Source of the DNA: Flavobacteriaceae bacterium | GTDB taxonomy: Bacteria; Bacteroidota; Bacteroidia; Flavobacteriales; Flavobacteriaceae | Length of the DNA stretch: 21,978 nucleotides | Direction of reading: 5' to 3' | NCBI GenBank assembly: GCA_002709185.1 | Contig: PAQB01000018.1 | Location: forward strand, 1 to 21,978 | In this document: positions 8,401-15,661 of the stretch, in pieces | Layout of the letters: each line of letters begins with the position of its first letter | Numbering within the stretch: position 1 is the stretch's first letter | The notes under the pieces: generated by a model | The model's database searches: none | What the model saw: the letters and a program-made list of their open reading frames with translations, nothing else | What the model was told of the DNA's origin: nothing | Translations under genes and position numbers: made by a program

Positions 8401-9462
8401 TTAGTTTGAAGGATCAAGAATGTTCCTAAGATCTTTTTTAAAAGGAAGGTGATTTGCGCGGCCTTTCTTAAAAATATCGTTGCTATTGCCCTGACCTTTA
8501 CGCAACGCTTTTTGGGTTTCATAGGGCAAATGATAAATTTCTTTGCACTGTGATGAACAGCAACTGTCCATTTCTGCTTTACAAGCTTCACATTGAATGA
8601 ACAATAAGTGGCAGGCTTCATTAGCACAGTTTACATGAAAGTCTGCAGGCGCGCCACATTGATGACACTGTGCAATAATATCCTCTGAGATTTTTTCGGC
8701 ACGGCGTTCATCAAACACAAAATTTTTACCAATAAATTTATTTTCCAAACCTGACGCACGCACTTGCCGCGCATAATTAATGATTCCCCCTTGGAGCTGA
8801 AATACATTTTTAAAGCCTTTGTGCTTATAGTAAGCGCTGGCTTTTTCACAACGTATTCCACCCGTGCAATACATCACCAATTTTTTGGTTTCTTTATGTG
8901 CTTTGAGTTGATTTTCAATAAGGTCTAAAGAATCTCTAAAGGTATCCACATCGGGAGTTACCGCATTTTTAAAGTGTCCTATTTCACTTTCGTAATGATT
9001 TCGCATGTCTACTAGAACGGTGTCTGCGTCTTCTAAGAGCTCGTTAAAACGGCTCGCGTCTACATGAGTGCCTATATCAGTAACATCAAAAGTGTCGTCT
9101 TCAAGTCCATCGGCCACAATTTTATTTCGGACTTTGACTTTTAATTTTAAAAATGAAAACATGTCGTGCTCAACGGCAATGTTTAAACGTACATTTTCTA
9201 AGAAAGAAATACTGTCTAAATGGGTTTTAAAAACTTGGAAGTTTTCAGCGGGGAGCGAAAGTTGCGCATTGACACCCTCATGGGCGATATAAATGCGCCC
9301 AAGCACATCGATAGTGTCCCAAAACAAATAGAGATGATTTCTGAGAATTTTTGGATTGCCGATTTTGGCATATTTGTAGAAAGAGATCGTTAGACGGTCT
9401 TTCCCCGCCTTCTTGATAAGTTTTGCTCTTTCATTACTGCTTAAATTATTGTACAGTTGCAT
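8401..9462 (-). CDS. trhO: tRNA uridine(34) hydroxylase, rhodanese-like
   Basis: A 353-residue homologue of TrhO (YceA/YbfQ), which makes 5-hydroxyuridine at tRNA position 34 in an oxygen-dependent reaction. The order is an N-terminal acylphosphatase-like domain (about 1-115), a rhodanese domain (about 135-240) with the loop YCTGGIRCEK (C199 and C205), and a cysteine-rich tail (C266, C269, C279, C284, C291, C294, C301, C302, C306) that looks metal-binding. I start at ATG 9462 (MQLYNNLSS), the usual family N-terminus. The frame is open further up to a TTG at 9501, but that codon lies inside the promoter -7 box and is not a likely start. It is followed by a 195-bp gap before gldH, so it is probably a separate transcript. 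Confidence 0.93.
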   Translation of the reverse strand: MQLYNNLSSNERAKLIKKAGKDRLTISFYKYAKIGNPKILRNHLYLFWDTIDVLGRIYIAHEGVNAQLSLPAENFQVFKTHLDSISFLENVRLNIAVEHDMFSFLKLKVKVRNKIVADGLEDDTFDVTDIGTHVDASRFNELLEDADTVLVDMRNHYESEIGHFKNAVTPDVDTFRDSLDLIENQLKAHKETKKLVMYCTGGIRCEKASAYYKHKGFKNVFQLQGGIINYARQVRASGLENKFIGKNFVFDERRAEKISEDIIAQCHQCGAPADFHVNCANEACHLLFIQCEACKAEMDSCCSSQCKEIYHLPYETQKALRKGQGNSNDIFKKGRANHLPFKKDLRNILDPSN

Positions 9463-9498
9463 GCTATACTTTTTTAAGTTTAATGATTTCTTGAATTG

Positions 9499-9506
9499 CA
9501 AATGTA
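9499..9506 (-). promoter_or_regulatory. Candidate trhO promoter -7 box
   Basis: The minus strand reads TACATTTG, a full match to the Bacteroidota -7 consensus TAnnTTTG, 36 nt before the trhO ATG. No TTG is found at the usual -33 distance (the nearest similar bases are GTTAAC), so strength is uncertain. Confidence 0.45.
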
Positions 9507-9661
9507 ATGTTTTTTGAATACTGTGGTTAACGTAAAAAAACTCAAATGACGAAATGACAAATAAATTCGTTAAACTTTATTAAAAAGACAACAGCAATAA
9601 GGAAATTTAGCGAAAGAAATATTATTTTAGCAAGCACATTCCAATCCAAAAAAAACAGAAG

Positions 9662-10675
9662 ATGAGTAAAGAACAAGAAGCCAAGCTAAAAGCCTTAAAA
9701 TTAACGCTTGATAAACTCGATAAAGCCTATGGTAAAGGCACAGTGATGAAAATGAGTGATGCCCCTGTGGTGGACGTAGATGTCATCTCTTCAGGCTCTT
9801 TAGGTCTCGATGTTGCTTTGGGCGTTGGCGGTTACCCAAAAGGGCGAGTTGTTGAAATTTACGGTCCTGAATCTTCCGGGAAAACAACCCTCACACTTCA
9901 TGCAATTGCAGAGGCTCAAAAAGCAGGGGGAATTGCAGCTTTTATTGATGCTGAGCATGCATTTGACCGCTTTTATGCTGAAAATCTAGGAATTGATATC
10001 GATAATCTTATCATATCACAACCAGATAATGGTGAGCAAGCTTTAGAAATTGCTGACAACTTAGTACGTTCAGGGGCCATTGATTTAATCGTCATTGATT
10101 CGGTTGCAGCCTTAACACCAAGAAGTGAAATTGAAGGGGAAATGGGCGATTCTAAAATGGGGCTGCACGCGCGCTTGATGTCGCAAGCTTTGAGAAAACT
10201 TACTGGCTCAATAAGCAAGACCAACTGTACAATGATTTTCATCAACCAATTGAGAGAAAAAATCGGGGTCATGTTCGGAAATCCTGAAACAACTACTGGT
10301 GGAAATGCGCTTAAATTTTATGCGTCTGTGCGTCTTGATATCAGACGTTCGACACAAATAAAAGATAGTGATGGAAGTGTGCGTGGAAATAAAACACGAG
10401 TAAAAGTGGTTAAGAATAAGGTTGCTCCACCATTTAAATTGGCCGAATTCGATATCATGTACGGTGAGGGTGTATCTAAGGTTGGTGAAATCTTGGACCT
10501 TGCTGTGGAATTTGATATCATTCAGAAAAGCGGCTCTTGGTTCAGTTACGATGCAACCAAGCTTGGACAAGGTCGTGATGCAGTTAAACAAATGATCAAA
10601 GACAATCCAGATTTAATGGATGAATTAGAGTTGAAGATTAAAAGCATCATTAAAGGGGAGGCTGAAGCTTTATAA
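9662..10675 (+). CDS. recA: Recombinase RecA
   Basis: A 337-residue RecA, the ATP-dependent strand-exchange protein of homologous recombination and the coprotease of SOS regulators. Walker A is GPESSGKTT (68-76), the catalytic glutamate is E98 in IDAEHA, and Walker B is [11 protein letters not shown] (141-151). The L2 and signature region with [12 protein letters not shown] (215-226) is intact. The short acidic C-terminus is normal for Bacteroidota. ATG 9662 gives the standard [12 protein letters not shown] start. The 199-bp divergent region with trhO contains only a near-match -7 box (TATTTTAG, 9623-9630). I see no recognisable LexA-type operator, but Bacteroidota SOS boxes are poorly defined. 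The gene converges on plsC with a 10-bp gap. Confidence 0.99.
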   Translation: MSKEQEAKLKALKLTLDKLDKAYGKGTVMKMSDAPVVDVDVISSGSLGLDVALGVGGYPKGRVVEIYGPESSGKTTLTLHAIAEAQKAGGIAAFIDAEHAFDRFYAENLGIDIDNLIISQPDNGEQALEIADNLVRSGAIDLIVIDSVAALTPRSEIEGEMGDSKMGLHARLMSQALRKLTGSISKTNCTMIFINQLREKIGVMFGNPETTTGGNALKFYASVRLDIRRSTQIKDSDGSVRGNKTRVKVVKNKVAPPFKLAEFDIMYGEGVSKVGEILDLAVEFDIIQKSGSWFSYDATKLGQGRDAVKQMIKDNPDLMDELELKIKSIIKGEAEAL

Positions 10676-10685
10676 GCATTGTATT

Positions 10686-11423
10686 TTAAGCCAGGTTTTC
10701 CAAAGATTTCAAAATCAGTTTATAAACGTTATCACTCATGACTTTGAGTGATTTAAGACTGAAATCCTTTGGATCTAAAAAAGGATGGACCCTTGCACGC
10801 ATTTTCCCTGGACTTCCGCTAAAAAACGTATATGAAAAGCGTTTTTTATTGTCAAAAAAAGTGATTGGAACCAACGGGAGTTGGTGGTCTACTGAAAGCC
10901 TAAAAGCACCTATTTTAAACTGGTCTAACGGGACCGATTCCTTGGGAACCCCACCTTCGGGAAAAATACAGATACTCAGTCCTTGTTGAATGCGTTTTTG
11001 AGCCTGATTAAAAACCGCTTTTCGGCTGCTATAATTACTGCGATCTACCAAAATGGAAGTGCGTTTGTAAAAGAAGCCGAACAACGGTATTTTGGCCAAC
11101 TCTATTTTTCCTACGAAGACAAGCGGATGGTGCTTTATTACAGCAAACATCAGCATGATGTCTATCATGGACGTATGGTTAGCCACAAAAATATAACTCT
11201 GTCCTTTTTCTAGCTCCTGATCCCACTCAATGGACCAACAAAAGCCCATGCCGGCAAGAATAAAAAGTGACCAAAGTCGTGCTATTTTATAAAAATAAGG
11301 ATACCAAGAGGCTTTTAGAATGGAAAGAATTAAAAATGGAGATAGTAAAAACGTACAAACCCCAACTAGCACATAAAACCAAGCTCTGTAAATCAGCCAA
11401 ATTGGATAGTATATCAACTTCAT
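10686..11423 (-). CDS. plsC: 1-acyl-sn-glycerol-3-phosphate acyltransferase
   Basis: A 245-residue lysophosphatidate acyltransferase family protein that adds the second acyl chain to make phosphatidic acid at the inner membrane. N-terminal hydrophobic segments (about 1-60) precede the acyltransferase motifs: NHTSMID (N82, H83, D88; the HxxxxD catalytic pair), the FYKRTSILVDR block, FPEG (154-157) and VPITF. I start at ATG 11423 (MKLIYYP). An in-frame TTG three codons upstream is possible but unneeded. An acyltransferase for another lipid, for example ornithine lipid, cannot be excluded. It is divergent from trpS across 81 bp and convergent with recA. Confidence 0.9.
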   Translation of the reverse strand: MKLIYYPIWLIYRAWFYVLVGVCTFLLSPFLILSILKASWYPYFYKIARLWSLFILAGMGFCWSIEWDQELEKGQSYIFVANHTSMIDIMLMFAVIKHHPLVFVGKIELAKIPLFGFFYKRTSILVDRSNYSSRKAVFNQAQKRIQQGLSICIFPEGGVPKESVPLDQFKIGAFRLSVDHQLPLVPITFFDNKKRFSYTFFSGSPGKMRARVHPFLDPKDFSLKSLKVMSDNVYKLILKSLENLA

Positions 11424-11446
11424 CAAGCCCAAAACTACTAAAAATA

Positions 11447-11477
11447 TTGAGCGATTGCGTCAAAAAAATTACCTTTG
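11447..11477 (+). promoter_or_regulatory. Bacteroidota-type promoter for trpS
   Basis: TTG at 11447-11449, a 20-nt spacer and TACCTTTG at 11470-11477 match the -33/-7 pattern of the primary sigma factor of this phylum. The -7 box ends 27 nt before the trpS ATG, leaving a leader of about 20 nt. This is the best-formed promoter in the window. Confidence 0.65.
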
Positions 11478-11504
11478 TGTGAAAATCCAAAAACACATCA
11501 CTAA

Positions 11505-12473
11505 ATGGCGAGAATTTTAACAGGGGTACAAAGTACAGGAACGCCACATTTGGGAAACATTTTGGGCGCAATCCTGCCAGCGATTGACATGAGTAATGAC
11601 AGTGCTAATACTGCCTTTCTTTTTATTGCCGATTTACATTCACTAACACAGATAAAAGACGCGCAAACTCTGCGCGAAAACACCTTATCAACAGCCGCAG
11701 CGTGGTTGGCTTTCGGATTAGATGTAGAAAACACCGTTTTTTACAAGCAAAGCGATGTGCCTCAAGCCACAGAGCTGGCTTGGTATTTGAACTGCTTTTT
11801 TCCTTTTTCAAGATTAGAGCTGGCGCATAGTTTTAAAGATAAAGCAAGCCGTTTAGAAGACATAAACGGCGGCTTGTTTAGCTACCCCATGCTTATGGCT
11901 GCCGATATTTTATTGTATGACGCCAATATTGTACCGGTTGGTAAAGACCAATTGCAACACCTTGAAATGACAAGAGATGTCGCCTCAAGATTCCATTCAA
12001 AAATGGGGGAAACTTTTATTATACCTGAAGCAAAAGTACAGGAGCAAACAAAATTGATCCCAGGCACAGATGGCCAAAAAATGAGTAAAAGCAAGGACAA
12101 TGTAATTGACATTTTCCAAACAGACAAAGCTCTCAGAAAACAAATCATGTCAATCAAAACCGATAGCACACCGCTTGAGAGTCCAAAAGATTGGGTTGGA
12201 TGTAATTGTTTTGCAATTTATGAATTGCTTGCAACTGAAGAAGCGGTTGAAACAATGAAAGCGAATTACCAAAGGGGGGGGTATGGCTATGGGCATGCCA
12301 AAGAAGCCTTATTCGAACTTATCTGTAAGAAGTTTTGCGCTGAACGCGATCGCTATAATCATTATATGGCACACCCAGAAGAGGTTGAGAAAATATTAGC
12401 GCTTGGCGCTGAAAAAGCAGCAGCAGTTGCCAATTCGGTGCTTAAAAGGGTTCGAAAAAAACTGGGCTACTAA
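11505..12473 (+). CDS. trpS: Tryptophanyl-tRNA synthetase
   Basis: A 322-residue class I aminoacyl-tRNA synthetase that charges tRNA-Trp. The HIGH-equivalent is PHLGN (14-18) in TGVQSTGTPHLGN, and the KMSKS loop is complete (192-196) in GTDGQKMSKSKDN. The VGKDQLQHLEMTRD block (145-158) is also a family hallmark. The length is normal and the C-terminal helical region ends RVRKKLGY. A run of eight G (12274-12281) encodes Arg-Gly-Gly without upsetting the frame. There is no leader peptide or visible attenuator. Its TAA overlaps the place where an uninterrupted dprA would end on the other strand. Confidence 0.98.
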   Translation: MARILTGVQSTGTPHLGNILGAILPAIDMSNDSANTAFLFIADLHSLTQIKDAQTLRENTLSTAAAWLAFGLDVENTVFYKQSDVPQATELAWYLNCFFPFSRLELAHSFKDKASRLEDINGGLFSYPMLMAADILLYDANIVPVGKDQLQHLEMTRDVASRFHSKMGETFIIPEAKVQEQTKLIPGTDGQKMSKSKDNVIDIFQTDKALRKQIMSIKTDSTPLESPKDWVGCNCFAIYELLATEEAVETMKANYQRGGYGYGHAKEALFELICKKFCAERDRYNHYMAHPEEVEKILALGAEKAAAVANSVLKRVRKKLGY

Positions 12474-12562
12474 AAAAGTCCGAAAACATTACCCGGGAGC
12501 GACTTCACAACCCCCTTCAATTCCAAATTTAACAATATATAAGCTGCTTTTGAAGTTGGTAT
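12470..12562 (-). pseudogene. dprA: Detached C-terminal tail of dprA, beyond an in-frame TAG
   Basis: Reading on in the dprA frame past its TAG (complement of 12563-12565), the next 30 codons encode a typical DprA winged-helix end: IPTSKAAYILLNLELKG then VVKSLPGNVFGLF, followed by TAG at the complement of 12470-12472. With the tail, dprA would have 366 codons including the interrupted one, about the usual length. The tail has no start codon or promoter of its own. It is either lost coding sequence after a nonsense change, or real sequence reached by readthrough, or a sequencing error in one base. Confidence 0.85.
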
Positions 12563-13570
12563 CTAACAGCCTAAAGCAATGAGATCTAATGGGGTTGTTC
12601 CCGCTTTTTTTAAGTGTTCAAAAATAAGTTTTTCGTCGATATTTAAAGATGTAGGCGTTTTCAATTTTAAAGATTTAGAATGTGCCTCAATATTCCAATT
12701 TAGAATGTAAGGAAGGTCTTCAGGTACGGACAATAAATGAGCCTTTTTTGTTTTAATTAAGTTTAAACACCCAACACTTTGACTGTCACCTATACGGCCA
12801 GGAAGTGCAAAAACTTCTCGGTTGTATCCAAAGGCCAAGTCCGCCGTAATTAAACTCCCACCCTTTACACCAGACTCAATAACTACAGTAGCTTCGCTAA
12901 GCCCCGCAATCAAGCGGTTACGGCGAACAAAATTAGAGGGGCTGAACTGCGATGTACTCCAAAAGTCAGTTACAAAACCGCCATGAGCCTCAATTTGAGA
13001 ACGGAATTTTTTATGGGCGGCTGGATAAATGTTTTGAAGATCTTGTGCCATACATGCAACCGTTTGCAGCTCACATTCTAAGGCCGCTCTATGAGCGATT
13101 ATATCTGCACCATAAGCAAGACCGGAAACAATAATGGGATTAAACACTGAAAGCGCGGCGACTAATGCCCTGCATTGCCGCGCTCCGTAGGCCGTTAATT
13201 GTCGCGTACCAACAATGCTGATAACAGGCGATTTGTCCCATTTAATGCTGCCTTTCTGAAACAATACAATAGGGCCGTCTACACAATGTTTAAGTCTGTG
13301 GGGGTAAGCCGTTTCTTCAAAGTAAAAAGCGTTTATATTATGTTTATCAATAAATTTTAATTCCCTTTCTGCCGATTTTAGGGTTTGGGCGTTTTGTAGC
13401 GTTTTAATTGTGTGGGATCCAATGCCATAAATGCGTTCAAGACTCCGTTTGCTGGCTTTGAAAACGGCCTCCGGAGTGCCACAGTGCTGGATGAGTTTTT
13501 TGGCGGTTATATCGCCAATATTAGGAACAGCCTGTAGGGCCATTGCATACAATAGTTGGGTTGAATTCAT
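12563..13570 (-). CDS. dprA: DNA-processing protein DprA, cut short by an in-frame amber codon
   Basis: DprA (DprA/Smf) binds incoming single-stranded DNA and loads RecA onto it in natural transformation. The encoded product has 335 residues. An N-terminal helix-hairpin-helix/SAM-like region (about 1-65) precedes the Rossmann-like core with SIVGTR (118-123), VSGLAYGAD (148-156), SNFVRRNRLIAGLS (212-225), GGSLITADLA and VFALPG (253-258). The winged helix starts at about 311 (DEKLIFEHL) but stops after IALGC at TAG. The missing 30 residues remain encoded in frame downstream. I start at ATG 13570 (MNSTQLLYAMALQAVPNIG); the open frame goes up to a TTG at 13609, outside the family N-terminus. The core domain is complete, so partial activity is possible. 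Confidence 0.9.
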   Translation of the reverse strand: MNSTQLLYAMALQAVPNIGDITAKKLIQHCGTPEAVFKASKRSLERIYGIGSHTIKTLQNAQTLKSAERELKFIDKHNINAFYFEETAYPHRLKHCVDGPIVLFQKGSIKWDKSPVISIVGTRQLTAYGARQCRALVAALSVFNPIIVSGLAYGADIIAHRAALECELQTVACMAQDLQNIYPAAHKKFRSQIEAHGGFVTDFWSTSQFSPSNFVRRNRLIAGLSEATVVIESGVKGGSLITADLAFGYNREVFALPGRIGDSQSVGCLNLIKTKKAHLLSVPEDLPYILNWNIEAHSKSLKLKTPTSLNIDEKLIFEHLKKAGTTPLDLIALGC

Positions 13571-13640
13571 TTGGGGAAATTTTAATGTAAATATATAAAA
13601 CCTATCCAATAAAGTTCTTTTTAGGCTTCTTGGGGAAATT
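13571..13640. repeat. 11-bp direct repeat in the dprA / HU-SPOR divergent region
   Basis: TTGGGGAAATT occurs at 13571-13581 and again at 13630-13640, 59 bp apart. The first copy touches the dprA start codon; the second contains the TTG of the -33 box of the rightward promoter. A shared operator is one reading; chance is possible in a 93-bp region. Confidence 0.45.
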
Positions 13641-13661
13641 CAAAAAAAATTTATACATTTG
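13630..13661 (+). promoter_or_regulatory. Bacteroidota-type promoter placed at the HU-SPOR start codon
   Basis: TTG at 13630-13632, a 21-nt spacer and TACATTTG at 13654-13661, which fully matches TAnnTTTG. The box ends only 2 nt before the first ATG (13664), so transcription should begin at about 13666-13669. The mRNA would then have essentially no leader. Confidence 0.55.
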
Positions 13662-13663
13662 AG

Positions 13664-14605
13664 ATGATGCAACTCAGCCAATACATTAGCACACTTTTAT
13701 ACCGATACGAATGTATCATAGTTCCAGGGCTTGGGGCGTTTTTAACCCACAAAGTATCGGCTGAAATTGATACACAAGCGCAAGTGTTTTCTCCGCCTAA
13801 AAAACGTTTGTCATTTAACGAACAGCTGCAATCCAATGATGGTGTTTTGGCTAATTACATTGCAACTTCTGAGAAAGTTTCTTATGAAAATGCCCTTTCG
13901 AAAATTGCCAAACAAGTGGCCGAAATTCAACAAAGCTTAAAGAAAAATGAAACCGTTTCACTTAAATATGTTGGAGATTTAAGCCGAAGCAAGACTGGCG
14001 CTTTAGAATTTGAACCTTCTTATCATCTAAATTATATGACCGCTGCCTTTGGCTTGTCACAATTTGTTTCGCCAGAGGTCAAAAGAGATTTACCTTTAAA
14101 GGTTGTGGGCGCCAAGGAAAAAGAAACAACCTTAATTTTAGCTTCAAGAAAAAGCCGCACAAATGCGTTGATAAAATATGCCGCAGTCGCTGTAATCTTG
14201 CTTGGCCTCGGAGGATTTATGGCATCAAATGCCTACATGCAGTACATTGAAAAAGAAAATATTGCCGCTCAAGAAAAGGTGCGTGTTGCTTTAGACAACC
14301 AAATTCAAGAAGCTACATTTTTGGTGAACACACCCTTACCGGCCATCACCATCGATATTGAAAAACCTTCAGGAAACTATCATATTGTCGCAGGTGCTTT
14401 TAGGGTCAAAGCCAATAGCGAAAGGAAACTCCGTCAACTCAAACGCCTCGGTTTTAATGCACGGCTGATTGGACAAAACCGATTTGGTTTACACCAAGTC
14501 GTGTTTGAAAGCTATCCAGAACGCCCGGCTGCAGAACGCGCACTCTACAACATCAGGCGCACACAGGACCCAACTGCTTGGCTTTTAATCAAGTCCGTTC
14601 CCTAA
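13664..14605 (+). CDS. HU-CCDC81 domain and SPOR domain membrane protein
   Basis: A 313-residue protein with three parts. Residues 1 to about 135 form an HU-like (CCDC81-type) domain (YISTLLYRYECIIVPGLGAF near the start and the SLKYVGDL block). A single membrane helix covers about 169-190. The C-terminus (about 237-312) is a SPOR domain (NYHIVAGAFRVKANSERKL then FGLHQVVFESYP). SPOR domains bind glycan strands lacking stem peptides, usually at the septum, so the protein should have HU in the cytoplasm and SPOR in the periplasm. Its partner on the HU side is unknown; HU-CCDC81 domains may bind DNA or protein. Starts at 13664 and 13667 are both ATG; a promoter overlaps this point. It is divergent from dprA. 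Confidence 0.9.
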   Translation: MMQLSQYISTLLYRYECIIVPGLGAFLTHKVSAEIDTQAQVFSPPKKRLSFNEQLQSNDGVLANYIATSEKVSYENALSKIAKQVAEIQQSLKKNETVSLKYVGDLSRSKTGALEFEPSYHLNYMTAAFGLSQFVSPEVKRDLPLKVVGAKEKETTLILASRKSRTNALIKYAAVAVILLGLGGFMASNAYMQYIEKENIAAQEKVRVALDNQIQEATFLVNTPLPAITIDIEKPSGNYHIVAGAFRVKANSERKLRQLKRLGFNARLIGQNRFGLHQVVFESYPERPAAERALYNIRRTQDPTAWLLIKSVP

Positions 14606-14825
14606 TTTTAAAAAAGATTTTGACCGTACCTAATTGTAGGATTTTTTTTATATATTTAAGTTGATTTTGCCTCCAAAGTCTACATTCAACTCGTGAAACC
14701 CTACAATTTTTTTGTTCGTTTTATTTGTATTTTTTAGAATTTGACCCAGATATAACAATCGTTTGATGCGCAGTGATTAGGTGTCGCTTTGGTTGCAAAA
14801 GCTTGAACCCTAAATAAACTTAAAA
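14606..14825. other. 220-bp spacer with an inverted repeat and T-runs
   Basis: The longest gene-free stretch of the window. It has no recognisable coding frame or RNA gene. AATTGTAGG (14632-14640) pairs with CCTACAATT (14700-14708) across 59 bp, and each arm runs into a T-tract. The first arm also contains a small hairpin, CCTA-ATTG-TAGG (14629-14640), followed by eight T, which may act as a weak terminator of the HU-SPOR gene. A promoter for the next gene is not clear. Confidence 0.5.
14629..14649 (+). terminator. Weak candidate terminator after the HU-SPOR gene
   Basis: CCTA (14629-14632) pairs with TAGG (14637-14640) around a 4-nt loop, then A and eight T (14642-14649). The stem is only 4 bp, so it is marginal. 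The T-tract and the position 24 bp after the stop codon are the support. Confidence 0.3.
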
Positions 14826-15596
14826 ATGGTAAATTATAAATGCGTCATTATGCGCGTTATGGCGCTCCTCCTTTTTGTTAATAGCGCCTGTTCTCAAGAG
14901 TTTAAATACTTTCAGCCTGAAGAAATCCTTCAAACAGAAAAAATACATGGTGGGTTTTACCCAATTGGTTGGTCTGTTGAAGAGTCCCTCTTTGCATGGT
15001 TACAATTCAATACTGAAACCTTTGATGCAACGCCACCGGAGGGATATTTCTTTGAAGTCACCATTATGAATGTGAAAACACAAGAAGCGGTTTTTACGAA
15101 AAGATATTACGGTGATGCTGTTTTTGACTTTACGATCAAAAACAATTGGAACAGGTATAATGGATACATTAAAACAAAATTGAAAGAATATGGCATAAGG
15201 CAAAATAAAGCCTTTGAGGTGCTTACATTCCCTTTTAATCATAATGGGTATCGCTATGGCGTATTGGTAGAGAAAACTTTCAGAGGCGAGTTAGAGGAAT
15301 ATCAGCAGCGCTTAATAGAAGAAAAAATATTTTTAGAGCGTAGGGATCTTATTAGTAATGATTTTTTAAAGAAAGCGGTGACTAGAAAAGTTTATAATAG
15401 TGATGATCTTATTGTTTTCACTGAAAGTAGGGCTTTCCCCAACAAATGTATTATGTCGCCAAGTGGCTCGAAATTGGTCTTGCTAAAAATTAAAGGACAT
15501 TACTACCACGGGGATTACAGTAAGCACCTCGAGTTGATAGGAGCAAATTTATCGTCCCCCTTTGGATGGGGCCCTAATTATTATCCGCAAGATTAA
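14826..15596 (+). CDS. Secreted protein of unknown function
   Basis: I do not recognise this 256-residue protein with certainty. It has an N-terminal signal sequence (hydrophobic about 7-20) ending SAC-SQ at C22. The cysteine could be a lipobox cysteine, but N at -3 is unusual, so ordinary signal peptidase cleavage is equally possible. The mature part is rich in aromatic residues, with GGFYPIGWSVEESLFAWL early and SPSGSKLVLLKIKGHYYHGD near the end. This layout faintly recalls DUF2259-like secreted proteins (FxxGFSxDGxxFAF early, SPDGxxLAV late), which is a guess. ATG 14826 or 14850 could be the start. It has long flanking spacers and lies alone between two conserved genes, so it may be an inserted accessory gene. 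Confidence 0.8.
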   Translation: MVNYKCVIMRVMALLLFVNSACSQEFKYFQPEEILQTEKIHGGFYPIGWSVEESLFAWLQFNTETFDATPPEGYFFEVTIMNVKTQEAVFTKRYYGDAVFDFTIKNNWNRYNGYIKTKLKEYGIRQNKAFEVLTFPFNHNGYRYGVLVEKTFRGELEEYQQRLIEEKIFLERRDLISNDFLKKAVTRKVYNSDDLIVFTESRAFPNKCIMSPSGSKLVLLKIKGHYYHGDYSKHLELIGANLSSPFGWGPNYYPQD

Positions 15597-15635
15597 AAGT
15601 TATCATTTTGATGAAATGATTTACCCAATAAATTC

Positions 15636-15643
15636 TACCTTTG
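15636..15643 (+). promoter_or_regulatory. Candidate promoter -7 box for the thioesterase gene
   Basis: TACCTTTG matches TAnnTTTG fully and ends 18 nt before the ATG at 15662. The nearest upstream TTTG (15607-15610) is 25 nt away, longer than the usual 19-21, so the -33 element is uncertain. Confidence 0.5.
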
Positions 15644-15661
15644 TAGCATAGAACAACAACT

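Noticed and set aside
9463..9501. Longer trhO start at TTG 9501
   Set aside because: The TTG is part of the TACATTTG promoter box, so it would lie upstream of the transcript start. The family N-terminus begins at the ATG at 9462.
9623..9630. TATTTTAG as a recA -7 box
   Set aside because: One mismatch to TAnnTTTG and no TTG at the proper -33 distance; too weak to list as a promoter.
10208..10591. Open frame of 127 codons antisense to recA
   Set aside because: Shadow frame of a highly conserved gene; its protein has no recognisable domain.
13571..13609. Longer dprA start at TTG 13609
   Set aside because: The added residues do not look like the DprA N-terminus, and ATG 13570 gives the expected start.
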